From contig NZ_NXGB01000010.1 in assembly GCF_002850605.1 (NCBI RefSeq), positions 1 through 44,398 on the forward strand: a stretch of 44,398 nucleotides of DNA. The letters are read 5' to 3'. The stretch's first letter is position 1. Every line of letters starts with the position of its first letter. This DNA comes from Pasteurella oralis (lineage in GTDB: Bacteria; Pseudomonadota; Gammaproteobacteria; Enterobacterales; Pasteurellaceae). Shown here piece by piece: positions 6,982 through 16,376 of this stretch. Under the pieces are notes generated by a model. It did not search any database and was not told the origin of the DNA. It saw only the letters and a program-made list of their open reading frames with translations. The translations under genes were made by a program, and so were the position numbers.

Positions 6982-7743
6982 ATGCCTATAAATTTTACGA
7001 AAATTTTGCAAGATAGTTGGAATTTTATTCAAAACCAGCGTCAACTTGTCTTAACATTTGTACTTGCTTTTTTTATAAGCGATTTATTCATCAATGTATT
7101 GTTAGGTCTAATGACCCCAATAGAAGCTGTTACAAATAATAATGAAGAATTAACGCAAATATTTGGAATGGATTCTGCAACCCCAAATATTGCAATACTT
7201 TTATTAGTCCACCAATTAATTTACTTATTTATCGCCACGTGGTGCTTACTTTCCATTCATCAAGTGAGCCAAAATCACTCATTTTCACTTAGTATCAGTA
7301 TTACTATTGTATTGAAGCGATTCATTGGAGTACTTCTAATCAATATTATTTTATTAGCGCCAATAATTATTGGGGTTTCTGAAATTTTCCTCGCTTTAGT
7401 CGTGAATAAAACACAGCCATCGATTTTTTCTTCGCTGTCAATGGGATTAGGTCTTTATTTATTTATCCGTTTTTGTCTCACTTCTGTACATTATATAACT
7501 AATCACATCACGATTAGCCAAGCTTTTCAGACTACATGGCAAGCAGGAGTCAAACGTGTTACGCCTTTATTTTTATACTATTTAATTATTCATTTTCTAT
7601 TGCCATTATTGATGCGACATATTTCTATCTTCAATATCAATTTAATTTTTGAAACGATTATTGATGGTATAAGAGCATTTTTAACCCTATTCTCATTAGT
7701 CTTTACTTACCGTTTTTACACTATTTTTATGCAAAAGGCGTAA
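6982..7743 (+). CDS. yciC: YciC / UPF0259 family inner membrane protein
   Basis: A 253-residue integral membrane protein of unknown function. It opens ITF-like with MPINFTKILQDSWNFIQNQR, as in the UPF0259 family, and has about six hydrophobic segments, for example LVLTFVLAFFISDLFINVLL and VLLINIILLAPIIIGVSEIF. It heads a run of four genes in the order yciC-yciB-yciA-yciI that is kept in enterics and Pasteurellaceae; the gap to yciB is six bases, so the group is probably an operon. Confidence 0.88.
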   Translation: MPINFTKILQDSWNFIQNQRQLVLTFVLAFFISDLFINVLLGLMTPIEAVTNNNEELTQIFGMDSATPNIAILLLVHQLIYLFIATWCLLSIHQVSQNHSFSLSISITIVLKRFIGVLLINIILLAPIIIGVSEIFLALVVNKTQPSIFSSLSMGLGLYLFIRFCLTSVHYITNHITISQAFQTTWQAGVKRVTPLFLYYLIIHFLLPLLMRHISIFNINLIFETIIDGIRAFLTLFSLVFTYRFYTIFMQKA

Positions 7744-7749
7744 TTTACT

Positions 7750-8304
7750 ATGAAACAATTACTCGAATTTATCCCACTTATTTTATTTTTCGCTGTTTAC
7801 AAATTAGTCGGTATTCGCGAAGCCGCTTTAACTTTAATGATTGCCACTGTCATCCAGTTACTTATCCTAAAAATTAAGTATGGCAGAATTGAAAAACAGC
7901 AACTGATCATGGGAATTGCAGTCGTTTTCTTTGGCGCATTAACTGCTTACTTTAACCAACTCGAATACTTAAAATGGAAAGTCACTATCGTTTATGCCAT
8001 CTTTGCGTTAGTCCTGCTCGTTAGTCAATATGGTTTTAACAAAAACTTGATTAAACTAATGTTAAGTAAAGATCAAAGCCTTGAATTGCCTGAACAGGTT
8101 TGGCATAAACTCAATCTTGGCTGGGCTGTTTTTTTTATTCTATGTATGCTAATTAACATTTATATTAGCCAATACCTCTCCGATGATATTTGGGTTGATT
8201 TTAAAACCTTTGGCATTATTGGTATGACGTTAATTGCCACGCTAATTACGGGTATTTATATTTATCGCTATCTTCCACAAATCAATAGCAATAATAAGGA
8301 ATGA
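7750..8304 (+). CDS. yciB: Inner membrane septation protein A (YciB/IspZ)
   Basis: A 184-residue membrane protein involved in cell-envelope maintenance and septation. The start [18 protein letters not shown] is diagnostic for the family, followed by [17 protein letters not shown] and a block [20 protein letters not shown]. About five transmembrane helices are visible. The stop overlaps a possible upstream ATG of yciA. Normal length. Confidence 0.95.
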   Translation: MKQLLEFIPLILFFAVYKLVGIREAALTLMIATVIQLLILKIKYGRIEKQQLIMGIAVVFFGALTAYFNQLEYLKWKVTIVYAIFALVLLVSQYGFNKNLIKLMLSKDQSLELPEQVWHKLNLGWAVFFILCMLINIYISQYLSDDIWVDFKTFGIIGMTLIATLITGIYIYRYLPQINSNNKE

Positions 8305-8306
8305 TT

Positions 8307-8762
8307 ATGACAACGATGATTGATACATCAAAAAGCTGTGATGTAAGAGGCACTCTTTTATTGCGTACGCTTGCAATGCCTTCTGATACGAATGCTAATG
8401 GCGATATTTTTGGTGGCTGGATCATGTCACAAATGGATATGGGTGGTGCAATTTTAGCCAAAGAAATTGCACATGGGCGAGTTGTCACTATTGCCGTAGA
8501 CAGTATGACATTTATACGACCTATCTCAGTTGGTGATGTTGTTTGTTGTTATGGTAAATGTCTCCATATTGGACGTTCATCAATAAAAATAAAAATGGAG
8601 GTTTGGGTCAAAAAAGTATCAAGCGAGCCAATAGGTGAGCGTTATTGTGTCACAGAAGCTGTTTTTACTTTTGTTGCAGTCGATAAAGACGGGCGACCTC
8701 GCTCAGTACCAAGAGAAAATAACCCTGAATTAGAAAAAGCATTATCCCAAGTTAACTCATGA
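8307..8762 (+). CDS. yciA: Acyl-CoA thioesterase YciA
   Basis: A 151-residue hotdog-fold enzyme that hydrolyses a broad range of acyl-CoAs. The conserved segment [19 protein letters not shown] holds the catalytic Asp, and [20 protein letters not shown] follows. I place the start at 8307, six bases after AAGGA; the ATG at 8301 abuts the ribosome site and overlaps the yciB stop. Third gene of the yci operon. Confidence 0.94.
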   Translation: MTTMIDTSKSCDVRGTLLLRTLAMPSDTNANGDIFGGWIMSQMDMGGAILAKEIAHGRVVTIAVDSMTFIRPISVGDVVCCYGKCLHIGRSSIKIKMEVWVKKVSSEPIGERYCVTEAVFTFVAVDKDGRPRSVPRENNPELEKALSQVNS

Positions 8763-8772
8763 GGAAAAAACT

Positions 8773-9072
8773 ATGATGTACTACGTTATTTTTGCACAAG
8801 ATAAACCCAATACATTAGCACAACGTTTAGCTGTACGTGATAAGCACCTTGCACGTTTAACACAACTTCAAACAGAAGATCGATTATTGGTCGCAGGTCC
8901 AAATCCTGCTATTGATGATGAAAACCCTGGTGAAGCTGGTTTTACTGGCTCAACTGTAATTGCGAAATTTGCAAATCTAGAAGATGCCAAACGATGGGCA
9001 AGCCAAGATCCTTATATTGAAGCTGGCGTTTATGCTGACGTAATGGTTAAACCGTTCAAACGTGTCTTCTAA
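8773..9072 (+). CDS. yciI: YciI family protein
   Basis: A 99-residue member of the YciI / dimeric alpha-beta barrel family. [22 protein letters not shown] with the conserved His, and [13 protein letters not shown] with the conserved Asp-Pro-Tyr match the family. GAGGAA precedes the ATG. The biochemical role is not settled. It ends the yci operon and a strong terminator follows. Confidence 0.93.
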   Translation: MMYYVIFAQDKPNTLAQRLAVRDKHLARLTQLQTEDRLLVAGPNPAIDDENPGEAGFTGSTVIAKFANLEDAKRWASQDPYIEAGVYADVMVKPFKRVF

Positions 9073-9095
9073 CCTCTTTCTTTTCATCACATGTT

Positions 9096-9124
9096 TGGGC
9101 GAAATTGAACTTTCGCCCATTTTT
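9096..9124 (+). terminator. Rho-independent terminator after yciI
   Basis: TGGGCGAAA and TTTCGCCCA with a six-base loop, followed by TTTTT. Confidence 0.9.
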
Positions 9125-9218
9125 GCGTAAATAGGGCAAGAAACATCAAATGCACTTTTAGTTAAAACTGCGGTCTAAACTGTATAATAATTAAACTTTA
9201 ACAATTTTAGAGAACTTC

Positions 9219-11279
9219 ATGAAATTCCCTGCTTTGACATTCGGTTGCTTATTTACGTTGCTTTCAATTTCGATATTGGCTAAAAATCAGCCTTCCCAAA
9301 ATTCAGAACAAGTAATAGAAAATACGATATTGGAGCAACATTCCAAAGTAGTTTCACAACAACAAAAAGCACGCCAAATCTATCAAAAAATCCAACAATT
9401 GCTCAGTCGCTCACAAAGTGAAGCAACATTAACACTTGTTAATGCGCTATTAGTTCAAATTGAGGACTATCCACTTTATCCTTATGCACAATATCAATAT
9501 TTAAAAGCCACACAAGATAAATTAACCTTAGAACAAATCGATGCTTACCAACAACGCTATTCGGCACTTCCTTTTGCCATCGAATTAAAAAAACAATGGC
9601 TACAACAAGCTCAAGCCAAGTCAGATTGGCAGAACATTATTGAGAATGTATCAAATCTACCTCAAGATGTTGTTTCCCGTTGTATCATTCTGCAAGCAGA
9701 ATACGAAACTTTGCCAAAATCGACCGCACTTTCAACAGAAAAATGGCAAAAAAAAGTGGCTCAATTATGGCTAACTGGCGCTAGCTTACCTAAACAATGT
9801 GATCCTGTACTAGCAATATGGATTGAAAAAGGTTATCTCAGTAATGAATCCCTTAAAGAGCGTGCAGTTTTCGCTTTTGAACAAAAAAATCAAGGGTTGT
9901 TGACCTATTTACAGCAACAAGCCAAAGAAACAGAATTAAAACAATGGTTAATTGCACTTACACAGCTAGCACAAACACCACAACAGTTACAAAATCCGAA
10001 TACTGTATTTTACCCACCCAACATTTCCGCACAGGATACGTTTGCTAAACGTATTGTATTAAGCCATTTCCCAAGCTTTGTCAAAACACTTAAAGAAGGT
10101 GCAATACAAAACAATCAAGATCCATTTGCCCTTTATGAAGCTTGGGCAAGCGCACTGGCTCTTAGTCAGTCACAAAAAAATCAGTGGAAAAAGAACTTAA
10201 TTAGTCATTTATTTGATAGTGAGAATTCCTCAATCCAAGAGTGGCGCGATCAAACCATTATCACATTAAAAGATGATGCATTAACTGAACGTCGAATTCG
10301 TACTGCTATTCGTGAAAAAACAGATCTCCATCCATGGTTAGCATTGTTATCTGAAAGTGCAAAAAATAAGGAAGAATGGCGTTATTGGCAAGCAAAGAGG
10401 TTAGCACAAGATAAGAATACGCAAGCTCAAGCTGAAAAAATATTCACATCTCTTGCTAAACAGCGAGGTTTTTATCCCATGTTAGCTAGTGCTGAACTTG
10501 GGCTTGAATATCAACCTGAAATGCGTACATTTATACCAAACGTCAAGCAAAAGATACAAGATACTTTTCCTGATGCACTGGCTCGTATTACTGAATTACG
10601 TTGGCTTAATGATTTAGCTAACATGAATTTAGAGTGGAAAACATTACTTGATAATGCTGCTTTTGAGCAAAAACTCGCTCTCGCCCATTATGCCAACATG
10701 CAAGAATGGTTTGACCTTGCCGTTGAAGCCACAATTCAAGCAAAAGCTTGGGGACATATCGCGCTTCGACTGCCAAATGCCTATCTTGATTGGTTTGATT
10801 TACACTTAAAAAATAAAAATATCGACCGCACTTTTGCTATGGCAATCGTGCGACAAGAAAGTGCATGGAAACATAATGTTTCCTCTCATGCTAATGCACG
10901 TGGATTAATGCAATTGTTACCAACGACAGCCAAACAAACAGCACAAAAAGCAGGGCTGCCTTATACTCATAAAAGCCAATTATTCGATCCTTTTGATAAC
11001 ATCATGCTTGGCACCGCACATTTACAAGAATTGTATGAAAAATATGGAAACAATCGAATTCTCATTGCGGCGGCCTATAATGCAGGTGCAAGCCGAGTAG
11101 ATCGTTGGCTAGCCAAAGCGGATGGTAAACTCACTATGGCAGAATTTATTGCGAGTATTCCTTTTTATGAAACACGTGGTTATGTACAAAATGTATTAAC
11201 TTACGACTTCTATTATCAAATTTTACAACAACGTTCACAGCAAAAATTTAGCACAGAAGAATATAATCGATTATACTAG
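9219..11279 (+). CDS. slt: Soluble lytic murein transglycosylase
   Basis: Periplasmic exo-acting enzyme (GH23) that cleaves peptidoglycan to 1,6-anhydromuropeptides. 686 residues, including a signal peptide (MKFPALTFGCLFTLLSISILA). The middle is the helical superhelix domain rich in Gln and Leu. The catalytic domain starts near 535: AMAIVRQESAWKHNVSSHAN holds the catalytic Glu547, then ARGLMQLLPTTAKQTA and AAYNAGASRVDRWL. Two uptake signals lie within the gene. Followed at 28 bases by trpR, as in enterics. Confidence 0.96.
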   Translation: MKFPALTFGCLFTLLSISILAKNQPSQNSEQVIENTILEQHSKVVSQQQKARQIYQKIQQLLSRSQSEATLTLVNALLVQIEDYPLYPYAQYQYLKATQDKLTLEQIDAYQQRYSALPFAIELKKQWLQQAQAKSDWQNIIENVSNLPQDVVSRCIILQAEYETLPKSTALSTEKWQKKVAQLWLTGASLPKQCDPVLAIWIEKGYLSNESLKERAVFAFEQKNQGLLTYLQQQAKETELKQWLIALTQLAQTPQQLQNPNTVFYPPNISAQDTFAKRIVLSHFPSFVKTLKEGAIQNNQDPFALYEAWASALALSQSQKNQWKKNLISHLFDSENSSIQEWRDQTIITLKDDALTERRIRTAIREKTDLHPWLALLSESAKNKEEWRYWQAKRLAQDKNTQAQAEKIFTSLAKQRGFYPMLASAELGLEYQPEMRTFIPNVKQKIQDTFPDALARITELRWLNDLANMNLEWKTLLDNAAFEQKLALAHYANMQEWFDLAVEATIQAKAWGHIALRLPNAYLDWFDLHLKNKNIDRTFAMAIVRQESAWKHNVSSHANARGLMQLLPTTAKQTAQKAGLPYTHKSQLFDPFDNIMLGTAHLQELYEKYGNNRILIAAAYNAGASRVDRWLAKADGKLTMAEFIASIPFYETRGYVQNVLTYDFYYQILQQRSQQKFSTEEYNRLY
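9723..9731 (-). repeat. DNA uptake signal sequence
   Basis: Exact ACCGCACTT inside the slt reading frame. Confidence 0.85.
10825..10833 (-). repeat. DNA uptake signal sequence
   Basis: Exact ACCGCACTT in slt, just before the catalytic-domain coding region. Confidence 0.85.
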
Positions 11280-11307
11280 TGTAACAGTCCAAACAGGAGG
11301 ATAAATT

Positions 11308-11616
11308 ATGTATCTCAGTCGCAACCTTGAACAATGGCATGCTTTTGTTGAAATGTTACGCACCGCATTCGAACAGGGTAAAGAGCAAGAAATTCTAACC
11401 TTATTACTCACCCCTGATGAGCGAGATTCCGTAGGCTTACGCTTACAGATTATTGCACAATTATTAGATAAAAACATACCACAACGTGAAATCCAACAAA
11501 ATCTCAATACCAGTGCAGCTACTATCACTCGTGGTTCAAATATGATTAAAACAATGCCACCAGAATTTATGGCTTGGGTTAAAACACAGTTAGATGAGCA
11601 AGCAGAAAAAGATTAA
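11308..11616 (+). CDS. trpR: Trp operon repressor
   Basis: Tryptophan-dependent dimeric repressor of trp, aro and its own genes. 102 residues, the family's length. [16 protein letters not shown] precedes the helix-turn-helix [20 protein letters not shown], as in other TrpR proteins. AGGAGG stands seven bases before the ATG. It sits between slt and mtgA and its last 23 bases overlap mtgA, so slt-trpR-mtgA may be co-transcribed. I do not see a clear Trp operator in front of it. Confidence 0.96.
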   Translation: MYLSRNLEQWHAFVEMLRTAFEQGKEQEILTLLLTPDERDSVGLRLQIIAQLLDKNIPQREIQQNLNTSAATITRGSNMIKTMPPEFMAWVKTQLDEQAEKD

Positions 11617-12334
11617 ACGCACATTTCCTTTCTTAAGTTGTTGGCAGCAAATTAAACCTTTTATCTACCGCATTTTTGCGTTTTTTCTGTTTGGATTAGT
11701 AACATGTACGTTACTATTTCGAGTCGTTCCTGTTCCCTTTTCAGCTTATATGGTGCAAAAGAAACTAGGACATCTACTACAAGGTAACTTTGATTATCAA
11801 CTGAACTATCAATGGATTAGTCTAGATAATATTGCATGGCAAATGCAGCTTGCTGTCATTGCGAGTGAGGATCAGCTTTTTCCTGCCCATAATGGTTTTG
11901 ATTGGCATGCTATTCAAACTGCACTACAACATAATAAATCGGGTAAAACTGTTCGCGGAGGTTCAACAATTAGCCAACAAACTGCTAAAAATTTATATTT
12001 ATGGCACGGACAAAGCTGGCTGCGCAAAGGTATCGAAGTGCCCACTACATTTGTATTAGAAACGCTTTGGTCAAAAAAGCGAATACTTGAAGTTTATTTA
12101 AATATCGCGGAATTTGGACAAGGTATTTTTGGCGTAGAAGCCGCAAGCCAGCATTACTTTGCTAAACCAGCTAAATATCTTACTCAAACAGAAGCGGCTT
12201 TACTCGCTGCCGTTCTCCCAAATCCAATCATCTTTAAAGTAGATAAGCCCAGTGCTTATGTTAAACGCAAACAAATGCGAATTTTGCGACAAATGAATTT
12301 ATTAGGAAAACGCTATTTAGATAAGTTAGATTAA
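11594..12334 (+). CDS. mtgA: Monofunctional biosynthetic peptidoglycan transglycosylase
   Basis: GT51 enzyme that polymerises lipid II glycan strands at the inner membrane. 246 residues. One N-terminal anchor ([20 protein letters not shown]), then the GT51 motifs: [18 protein letters not shown] (catalytic Glu), [16 protein letters not shown], and [16 protein letters not shown]. Starts within the end of trpR, consistent with translational coupling. No transpeptidase domain, as expected. Confidence 0.96.
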   Translation: MSKQKKIKRTFPFLSCWQQIKPFIYRIFAFFLFGLVTCTLLFRVVPVPFSAYMVQKKLGHLLQGNFDYQLNYQWISLDNIAWQMQLAVIASEDQLFPAHNGFDWHAIQTALQHNKSGKTVRGGSTISQQTAKNLYLWHGQSWLRKGIEVPTTFVLETLWSKKRILEVYLNIAEFGQGIFGVEAASQHYFAKPAKYLTQTEAALLAAVLPNPIIFKVDKPSAYVKRKQMRILRQMNLLGKRYLDKLD

Positions 12335-12342
12335 AGTGCGGT
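12334..12342 (+). repeat. DNA uptake signal sequence
   Basis: Exact AAGTGCGGT that begins on the last base of the mtgA stop codon. Confidence 0.85.
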
Positions 12343-12366
12343 CTGTTTTGATAAAGTTTAGAAGGC

Positions 12367-12394
12367 AAAAGGCTCAACATCGGTTGAGCCTTTT
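12367..12394. terminator. Bidirectional terminator between mtgA and fdx
   Basis: AAAAGGCTCAAC and GTTGAGCCTTTT with loop ATCG: a 12-base perfect stem with A and T runs on both sides, between convergent genes. Confidence 0.92.
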
Positions 12395-12396
12395 GT

Positions 12397-12732
12397 TTAC
12401 TCTTCACGAGCATGATTAATAGTATATTTTGGGATCTCTACCACGAGATCTTCTTTGCCTACCAAACATTGGCAGCTCAAACGGCTATCAACTTCAAGAC
12501 CCCAAGCCTTATCTAACATATCATCTTCATCTTCACTACTTTCATTTAGGCTATCAAAACCTTCCCGAATAATGACATGACAAGTTGTACAAGCACAAGA
12601 TTTATCGCAGGCATGCTCAATATCAATTCCAGCATCCAGCGCAACATCTAATAAGTTCTCCCCTTCTGTAACATCTAAAGCCAGACCTTCTGGACACAGA
12701 TCATCATGGGGTAAAAAAACGACTTTTGGCAT
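12397..12732 (-). CDS. fdx: [2Fe-2S] ferredoxin of the ISC system
   Basis: Adrenodoxin-type ferredoxin that supplies electrons for Fe-S cluster assembly. 111 residues. Ligands C42, C48, C51 and C87 are present in HACDKSCACTTC and LSCQCL. Last gene of the isc cluster here, 21 bases after hscA. The usual next gene, iscX, is not seen; a strong terminator comes instead. Confidence 0.96.
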   Translation of the reverse strand: MPKVVFLPHDDLCPEGLALDVTEGENLLDVALDAGIDIEHACDKSCACTTCHVIIREGFDSLNESSEDEDDMLDKAWGLEVDSRLSCQCLVGKEDLVVEIPKYTINHAREE

Positions 12733-12753
12733 TTTCTATCCTATTTCTTCATA

Positions 12754-14613
12754 CTATTTCTGACTAACGACATCATCAACTGCTTTACCAGCTAATGCTG
12801 AACGAATTGATTTATCCATTCTACGTGAAGCAAACTCTTGGGTAGCCAAATCAAGTGCTTTAATCCCTTGCTTAATTGCTTGCGTATCCCCTTCTTTTTG
12901 CAATCTTTCTAAAGAAACTATCGCATTTTTAACCGTGCTTAATTCTTCATCATTCAATAAATCTTGGTCATAACTTAATGCGGAACGTACACTTTCTAAT
13001 ACACGTTCAGCTTCAACACGTTGCTCTGCTAATAAACGCACTTGAATATCTTCTTTTGCATTCAGCATAGAAGCTTTCAGCATATTAGCAATCTCATCAT
13101 CTGTCAGTCCATAAGAAGGTTTGACTTGAATTGACGATTGCACACCAGTAGATTTTTCCATCGCGGTCACACTCAATAAACCGTCCGCATCGACTTGATA
13201 TGTTACACGAACGTGCGCAGCACCAGCTGCCATTGCAGGAATACCGCGTAAAGTAAAACGTGCAAGCGAGCGACAGTCACCAACCATTTCACGTTCACCC
13301 TGTACAACATGTACCGACATAGCTGTTTGACCATCTTTAAAAGTGGTAAACTCTTGTGCTCGTGCTACTGGGATTGTGGTATTACGTGGAATAATTTTTT
13401 CCACTAATCCCCCCATAGTCTCAATTCCTAATGAAAGCGGAATGACATCTAACAATAACATATCCGTATCGGGTTTATTACCCACTAAAATATCAGCTTG
13501 AATCCCCGCACCTAAAGCCACAACTTTATCGGGATCAATTGAAGTTAATGGCTGTTTTTGGAAAAAGTTTGCCACTTGCTCACGCACAAAAGGCACACGT
13601 GTTGATCCACCAACCATAACGACTTCACACACATCATCAATACTGACATTTGCATCTTTTAATGCGCGACGACAGGCTAATAAAGAGCGTTTAACCAATG
13701 TTTCAATTAACTGATTAAACTGCTCACGGCTAATATTCCCTTTCCAATCTTGATAGACAATTTCCGCATTAGTATTAGTCGTCAAAGTAATTTTGATCTG
13801 AGTCGCTAACTCCACTAACAGGCGTTGTTGCTGTGCTGTTTGTGGTTGAGTTCCCGATTGTTGTACGATCCAATCCATTAATTGATGATCAAAATCATCA
13901 CCACCAAGCGACGTATCACCACCAGTTGCAAGCACCTCAAATACGCCTTTAGATAAGCGCAAAATTGAAATATCAAAAGTGCCACCACCTAGATCATAAA
14001 CAGCAATCACACCTTCTTGCCCACTATCCAATCCATAAGCAATCGCCGCAGCTGTAGGTTCATTTAATAAACGTAATACATTAATACCAGCAAGTTTTGC
14101 TGCATCTTTAGTGCTTTGGCGCTGTGCATCATCAAAATAAGCAGGCACGGTAATCACCGCACCAGAAAGCTTGCCAGCTAAGCGTTGCTCAGCAAGTGCG
14201 GTCAGTTTTTTTAAAATTTCAGCAGACACTTCGACCGGACTGACTAATCCTTTCACTGTTTTAATCAAGGGTAAGCCGTTCTCACTTGCTTCAAATTGAT
14301 AAGGTAAATTCGGATAACGCTGCTTTACATCAGCCAAACTACGGCCAATTAAACGTTTAACCGAAATAATTGTATTATTTGGCGCCTTACTTGCGAGTTC
14401 ACTCGCCTCATAGCCAACAAGCACGTTATCTCGTTGAAAATGCACGACTGATGGCACTAATGCACGATCTTTTTCATCTAATAAAATATCAGCTGTACCG
14501 CTACGTACTGTCGCAATCAAAGAATTTGTTGTCCCCAGATCAATACCCACTGCTAATTTATGCTGATGCGGTGCTGCACTTTGACCCGGTTCTGCAATTT
14601 GGAGTAATGCCAT
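12754..14613 (-). CDS. hscA: Fe-S protein assembly chaperone HscA
   Basis: Specialised Hsp70 that, with HscB, pulls the cluster off IscU. 619 residues, normal. ATPase motifs: [48 protein letters not shown] and [17 protein letters not shown]; the peptide-binding domain follows from about 390. An uptake signal is embedded in the coding region at 14194. It is separated from hscB by 157 bases, a wide gap for this operon, containing a perfect 16-base palindrome. Confidence 0.97.
   Translation of the reverse strand: MALLQIAEPGQSAAPHQHKLAVGIDLGTTNSLIATVRSGTADILLDEKDRALVPSVVHFQRDNVLVGYEASELASKAPNNTIISVKRLIGRSLADVKQRYPNLPYQFEASENGLPLIKTVKGLVSPVEVSAEILKKLTALAEQRLAGKLSGAVITVPAYFDDAQRQSTKDAAKLAGINVLRLLNEPTAAAIAYGLDSGQEGVIAVYDLGGGTFDISILRLSKGVFEVLATGGDTSLGGDDFDHQLMDWIVQQSGTQPQTAQQQRLLVELATQIKITLTTNTNAEIVYQDWKGNISREQFNQLIETLVKRSLLACRRALKDANVSIDDVCEVVMVGGSTRVPFVREQVANFFQKQPLTSIDPDKVVALGAGIQADILVGNKPDTDMLLLDVIPLSLGIETMGGLVEKIIPRNTTIPVARAQEFTTFKDGQTAMSVHVVQGEREMVGDCRSLARFTLRGIPAMAAGAAHVRVTYQVDADGLLSVTAMEKSTGVQSSIQVKPSYGLTDDEIANMLKASMLNAKEDIQVRLLAEQRVEAERVLESVRSALSYDQDLLNDEELSTVKNAIVSLERLQKEGDTQAIKQGIKALDLATQEFASRRMDKSIRSALAGKAVDDVVSQK
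14194..14202 (+). repeat. DNA uptake signal sequence
   Basis: Exact AAGTGCGGT followed by CAGTTTTTTT, inside hscA on the strand opposite to the gene. Confidence 0.9.
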
Positions 14614-14729
14614 TATTTATCTCTTGTTCAAATGATATTATTTTTATTATAGCTTGTTTTGCTCTTTTTATTTAATTATCTATGCCACTAAGCAGGTTAC
14701 ATCTGAATGAATCAATTTTCTTTATTCTT

Positions 14730-14745
14730 ACTTAAGCGCTTAAGT
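14730..14745. other. Perfect 16-base palindrome between hscB and hscA
   Basis: ACTTAAGCGCTTAAGT is self-complementary over 16 bases with no loop, so it is more like a protein-binding site than an RNA hairpin. It lies 26 bases from the hscB stop and 117 bases from the hscA start. The overlapping AAGTGCAGTTAGAAAAAA looks like a decayed uptake signal. Confidence 0.4.
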
Positions 14746-14770
14746 GCAGTTAGAAAAAATGGCGCTAAAC

Positions 14771-15289
14771 TTAAATTTCTAATAGTGACTCTTCTACTCG
14801 CTCAACTTCAACTAAAAGTTTTTTAATAAAACGCAATTTATCGTTAATTGCTTTTGCTTGCGACCATTGACATTCCGCAAGTGCGCTAGATAATTCAGCT
14901 AAAATAACTTTTCGTGTTTGTTCAATTTCTGCCGAAAAAGCCAAAAGTTTATCGCAACTGCGTTGATTCTCAATCTCTTCCAAACACTCACGCCACTGCA
15001 TTTGTTGCATTAGAAACGCCATATCATGGTTACTCTTTTCTTCAAGATTTTGTTGTTCACCAGTATGAATAGCAATAATACTGTCTGCACGTAGAATCGG
15101 ATCTTTTAAAATCTGTAATGCATCATTGACTTCTGCTGATTTTTGTATTGCAAGACGTTGTTCCTGTGCTGAATGCGTAGTGTAATTATCGGGATGCAAC
15201 GATTTTTGCAAAGCAAGGTAGCGGCTTGATAATGTGGCTTGATCAATATGAAAATCAACGGGTAAATCAAAAATTTTAAATGGGTTCAT
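14771..15289 (-). CDS. hscB: Fe-S protein assembly co-chaperone HscB
   Basis: J-domain protein that delivers IscU to HscA. 172 residues. The N-terminal J domain has the HPD triad (SLHPDNY, about residues 31-37) and starts MNPFKIFDLPVDFHID; the C-terminal three-helix domain follows. It lies 43 bases after iscA, in the conserved isc order. Confidence 0.96.
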   Translation of the reverse strand: MNPFKIFDLPVDFHIDQATLSSRYLALQKSLHPDNYTTHSAQEQRLAIQKSAEVNDALQILKDPILRADSIIAIHTGEQQNLEEKSNHDMAFLMQQMQWRECLEEIENQRSCDKLLAFSAEIEQTRKVILAELSSALAECQWSQAKAINDKLRFIKKLLVEVERVEESLLEI

Positions 15290-15332
15290 CTTTAACTCAA
15301 GTTAAGAATAAAATAAAAAATGCGATCAATAT

Positions 15333-15656
15333 TTAAACATGAAAACTTTCACCACAACCACATTGTTCTTTAACATTAGGATTATTAAATTTGAAACCTT
15401 CATTTAATCCTTCTTTGACGAAATCTAACTCTGTACCATCGAGATAGACTAAACTTTTAGTATCAACAATAATCTTTACACCATACTGCTCAAATACGTG
15501 ATCATCTTCATGTAATTCATCGACAAATTCTAATACATAAGCCAAACCAGAACAGCCTGAGGTCTTAATTCCTAAACGCAAGCCTATTCCTTTACCACGA
15601 TTTGTCAGAAATGTTCTGACACGATCCGCCGCAGTTTCAGTGAGAGAAATACCCAT
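15333..15656 (-). CDS. iscA: Iron-sulfur assembly protein IscA
   Basis: A-type cluster carrier, 107 residues. The three ligand cysteines are in [10 protein letters not shown] (C35) and EQCGCGESF (C99, C101). Start chosen at 15656, where [17 protein letters not shown] matches the family; the longer frame to 15776 runs into iscU. GGAG lies upstream. A hairpin stands between iscU and this gene. Confidence 0.96.
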   Translation of the reverse strand: MGISLTETAADRVRTFLTNRGKGIGLRLGIKTSGCSGLAYVLEFVDELHEDDHVFEQYGVKIIVDTKSLVYLDGTELDFVKEGLNEGFKFNNPNVKEQCGCGESFHV

Positions 15657-15692
15657 TAAATTATTTACTCCATATTCTTTTTTAATACTAAG

Positions 15693-15710
15693 GGGGCAAA
15701 TATTTGCCCC
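15693..15710. other. GC-rich stem-loop between iscU and iscA
   Basis: GGGGCAAATATTTGCCCC is self-complementary over 18 bases. Inside an operon and without a following T run, it is more likely an RNA-processing or stability element, or a partial attenuator, than a full terminator. It would set iscU apart from iscA-hscBA-fdx in expression. Confidence 0.55.
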
Positions 15711-15723
15711 ACTTAATTTTCCA

Positions 15724-16110
15724 TTATTTGGCTTCTTTTTTCGCTTTGTAATCAGCAATTGCTGCTTTAATTGCATCTTCTGCCAGAATTGAACAATGTA
15801 CTTTTACTGGCGGTAATTCTAATTCTTCAGCGATCTGGCTGTTCTTAATCGCCTGTGCTTCATCTAAGGATTTACCTTTTACCCATTCTGTAATTAATGA
15901 GCTTGACGCAATAGCAGAACCACAACCATAAGTCTTAAATTTTGCATCTTCAATAATGCCTTCATCATTGACTTTAATTTGAAGCTGCATCACATCACCA
16001 CAAGCAGGCGCACCTACCATACCTGTACCTACATTAGTATCTTTTTTATCTAAAGAACCCACATTACGCGGATTCTCATAATGATCAATCACTTTTTCAC
16101 TGTATGCCAT
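15724..16110 (-). CDS. iscU: Fe-S cluster scaffold IscU
   Basis: Scaffold on which the [2Fe-2S] cluster is built. 128 residues. Ligand cysteines in GAPACGD (C37), [12 protein letters not shown] (C63) and [11 protein letters not shown] (C106); LPPVK, the HscA recognition motif, directly precedes C106. Unusually, 266 bases separate it from iscS; that gap holds an uptake signal and a long hairpin. Confidence 0.97.
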   Translation of the reverse strand: MAYSEKVIDHYENPRNVGSLDKKDTNVGTGMVGAPACGDVMQLQIKVNDEGIIEDAKFKTYGCGSAIASSSLITEWVKGKSLDEAQAIKNSQIAEELELPPVKVHCSILAEDAIKAAIADYKAKKEAK

Positions 16111-16199
16111 GTTTGTATTCCTTTAAGTTTTTTAAAGAATTTCAAGAACCTAAATTAGCATCCTACGGTATGTATTTCACCAAAATGAGTAAAAAAACA

Positions 16200-16208
16200 A
16201 CCGCACTT
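16200..16208 (-). repeat. DNA uptake signal sequence
   Basis: Exact ACCGCACTT in the iscS-iscU gap. Confidence 0.85.
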
Positions 16209-16287
16209 TTCATTCTTTATATTCATAATTTTGTTTATAAACGCCTATGTGAAGTTTTATCTATCATTTTTAATTTGTGATATCTTT

Positions 16288-16344
16288 TCAACAGTCACAA
16301 GGCATGCTGTTAAAGACAGTGCAAAGTGCACAGTAAAACAGCAT
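16288..16344 (-). CDS. Possible 18-residue cysteine-rich peptide between iscS and iscU
   Basis: A minus-strand frame ATG to TGA reads MLFYCALCTVFNSMPCDC, with four cysteines in 18 residues. Its start is folded into the stem-loop at 16304-16344. No strong ribosome site is present (only GGCGG upstream), so translation is doubtful. A cysteine-sensing leader would suit a spot just after the cysteine desulfurase gene, but the codons may be chance. Confidence 0.2.
   Translation of the reverse strand: MLFYCALCTVFNSMPCDC
16304..16344. other. Two-tier stem-loop between iscS and iscU
   Basis: Outer arms ATGCTGTT / AACAGCAT and inner arms GTGCA / TGCAC form a long hairpin with an internal loop. It lies about 33 bases after the iscS stop, next to a palindrome GTGAAATATTCAC (16360-16372). 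It has no T run, so it may guard the 3' end of an iscRS message after cleavage rather than terminate. Confidence 0.45.
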
Positions 16345-16376
16345 AACGCCGCCAATATGGTGAAATATTCACAAAT

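Noticed and set aside
9160-9180. Uptake signal before slt
   Set aside because: AAACTGCGGT differs from the core; it may be a decayed copy but is not counted.
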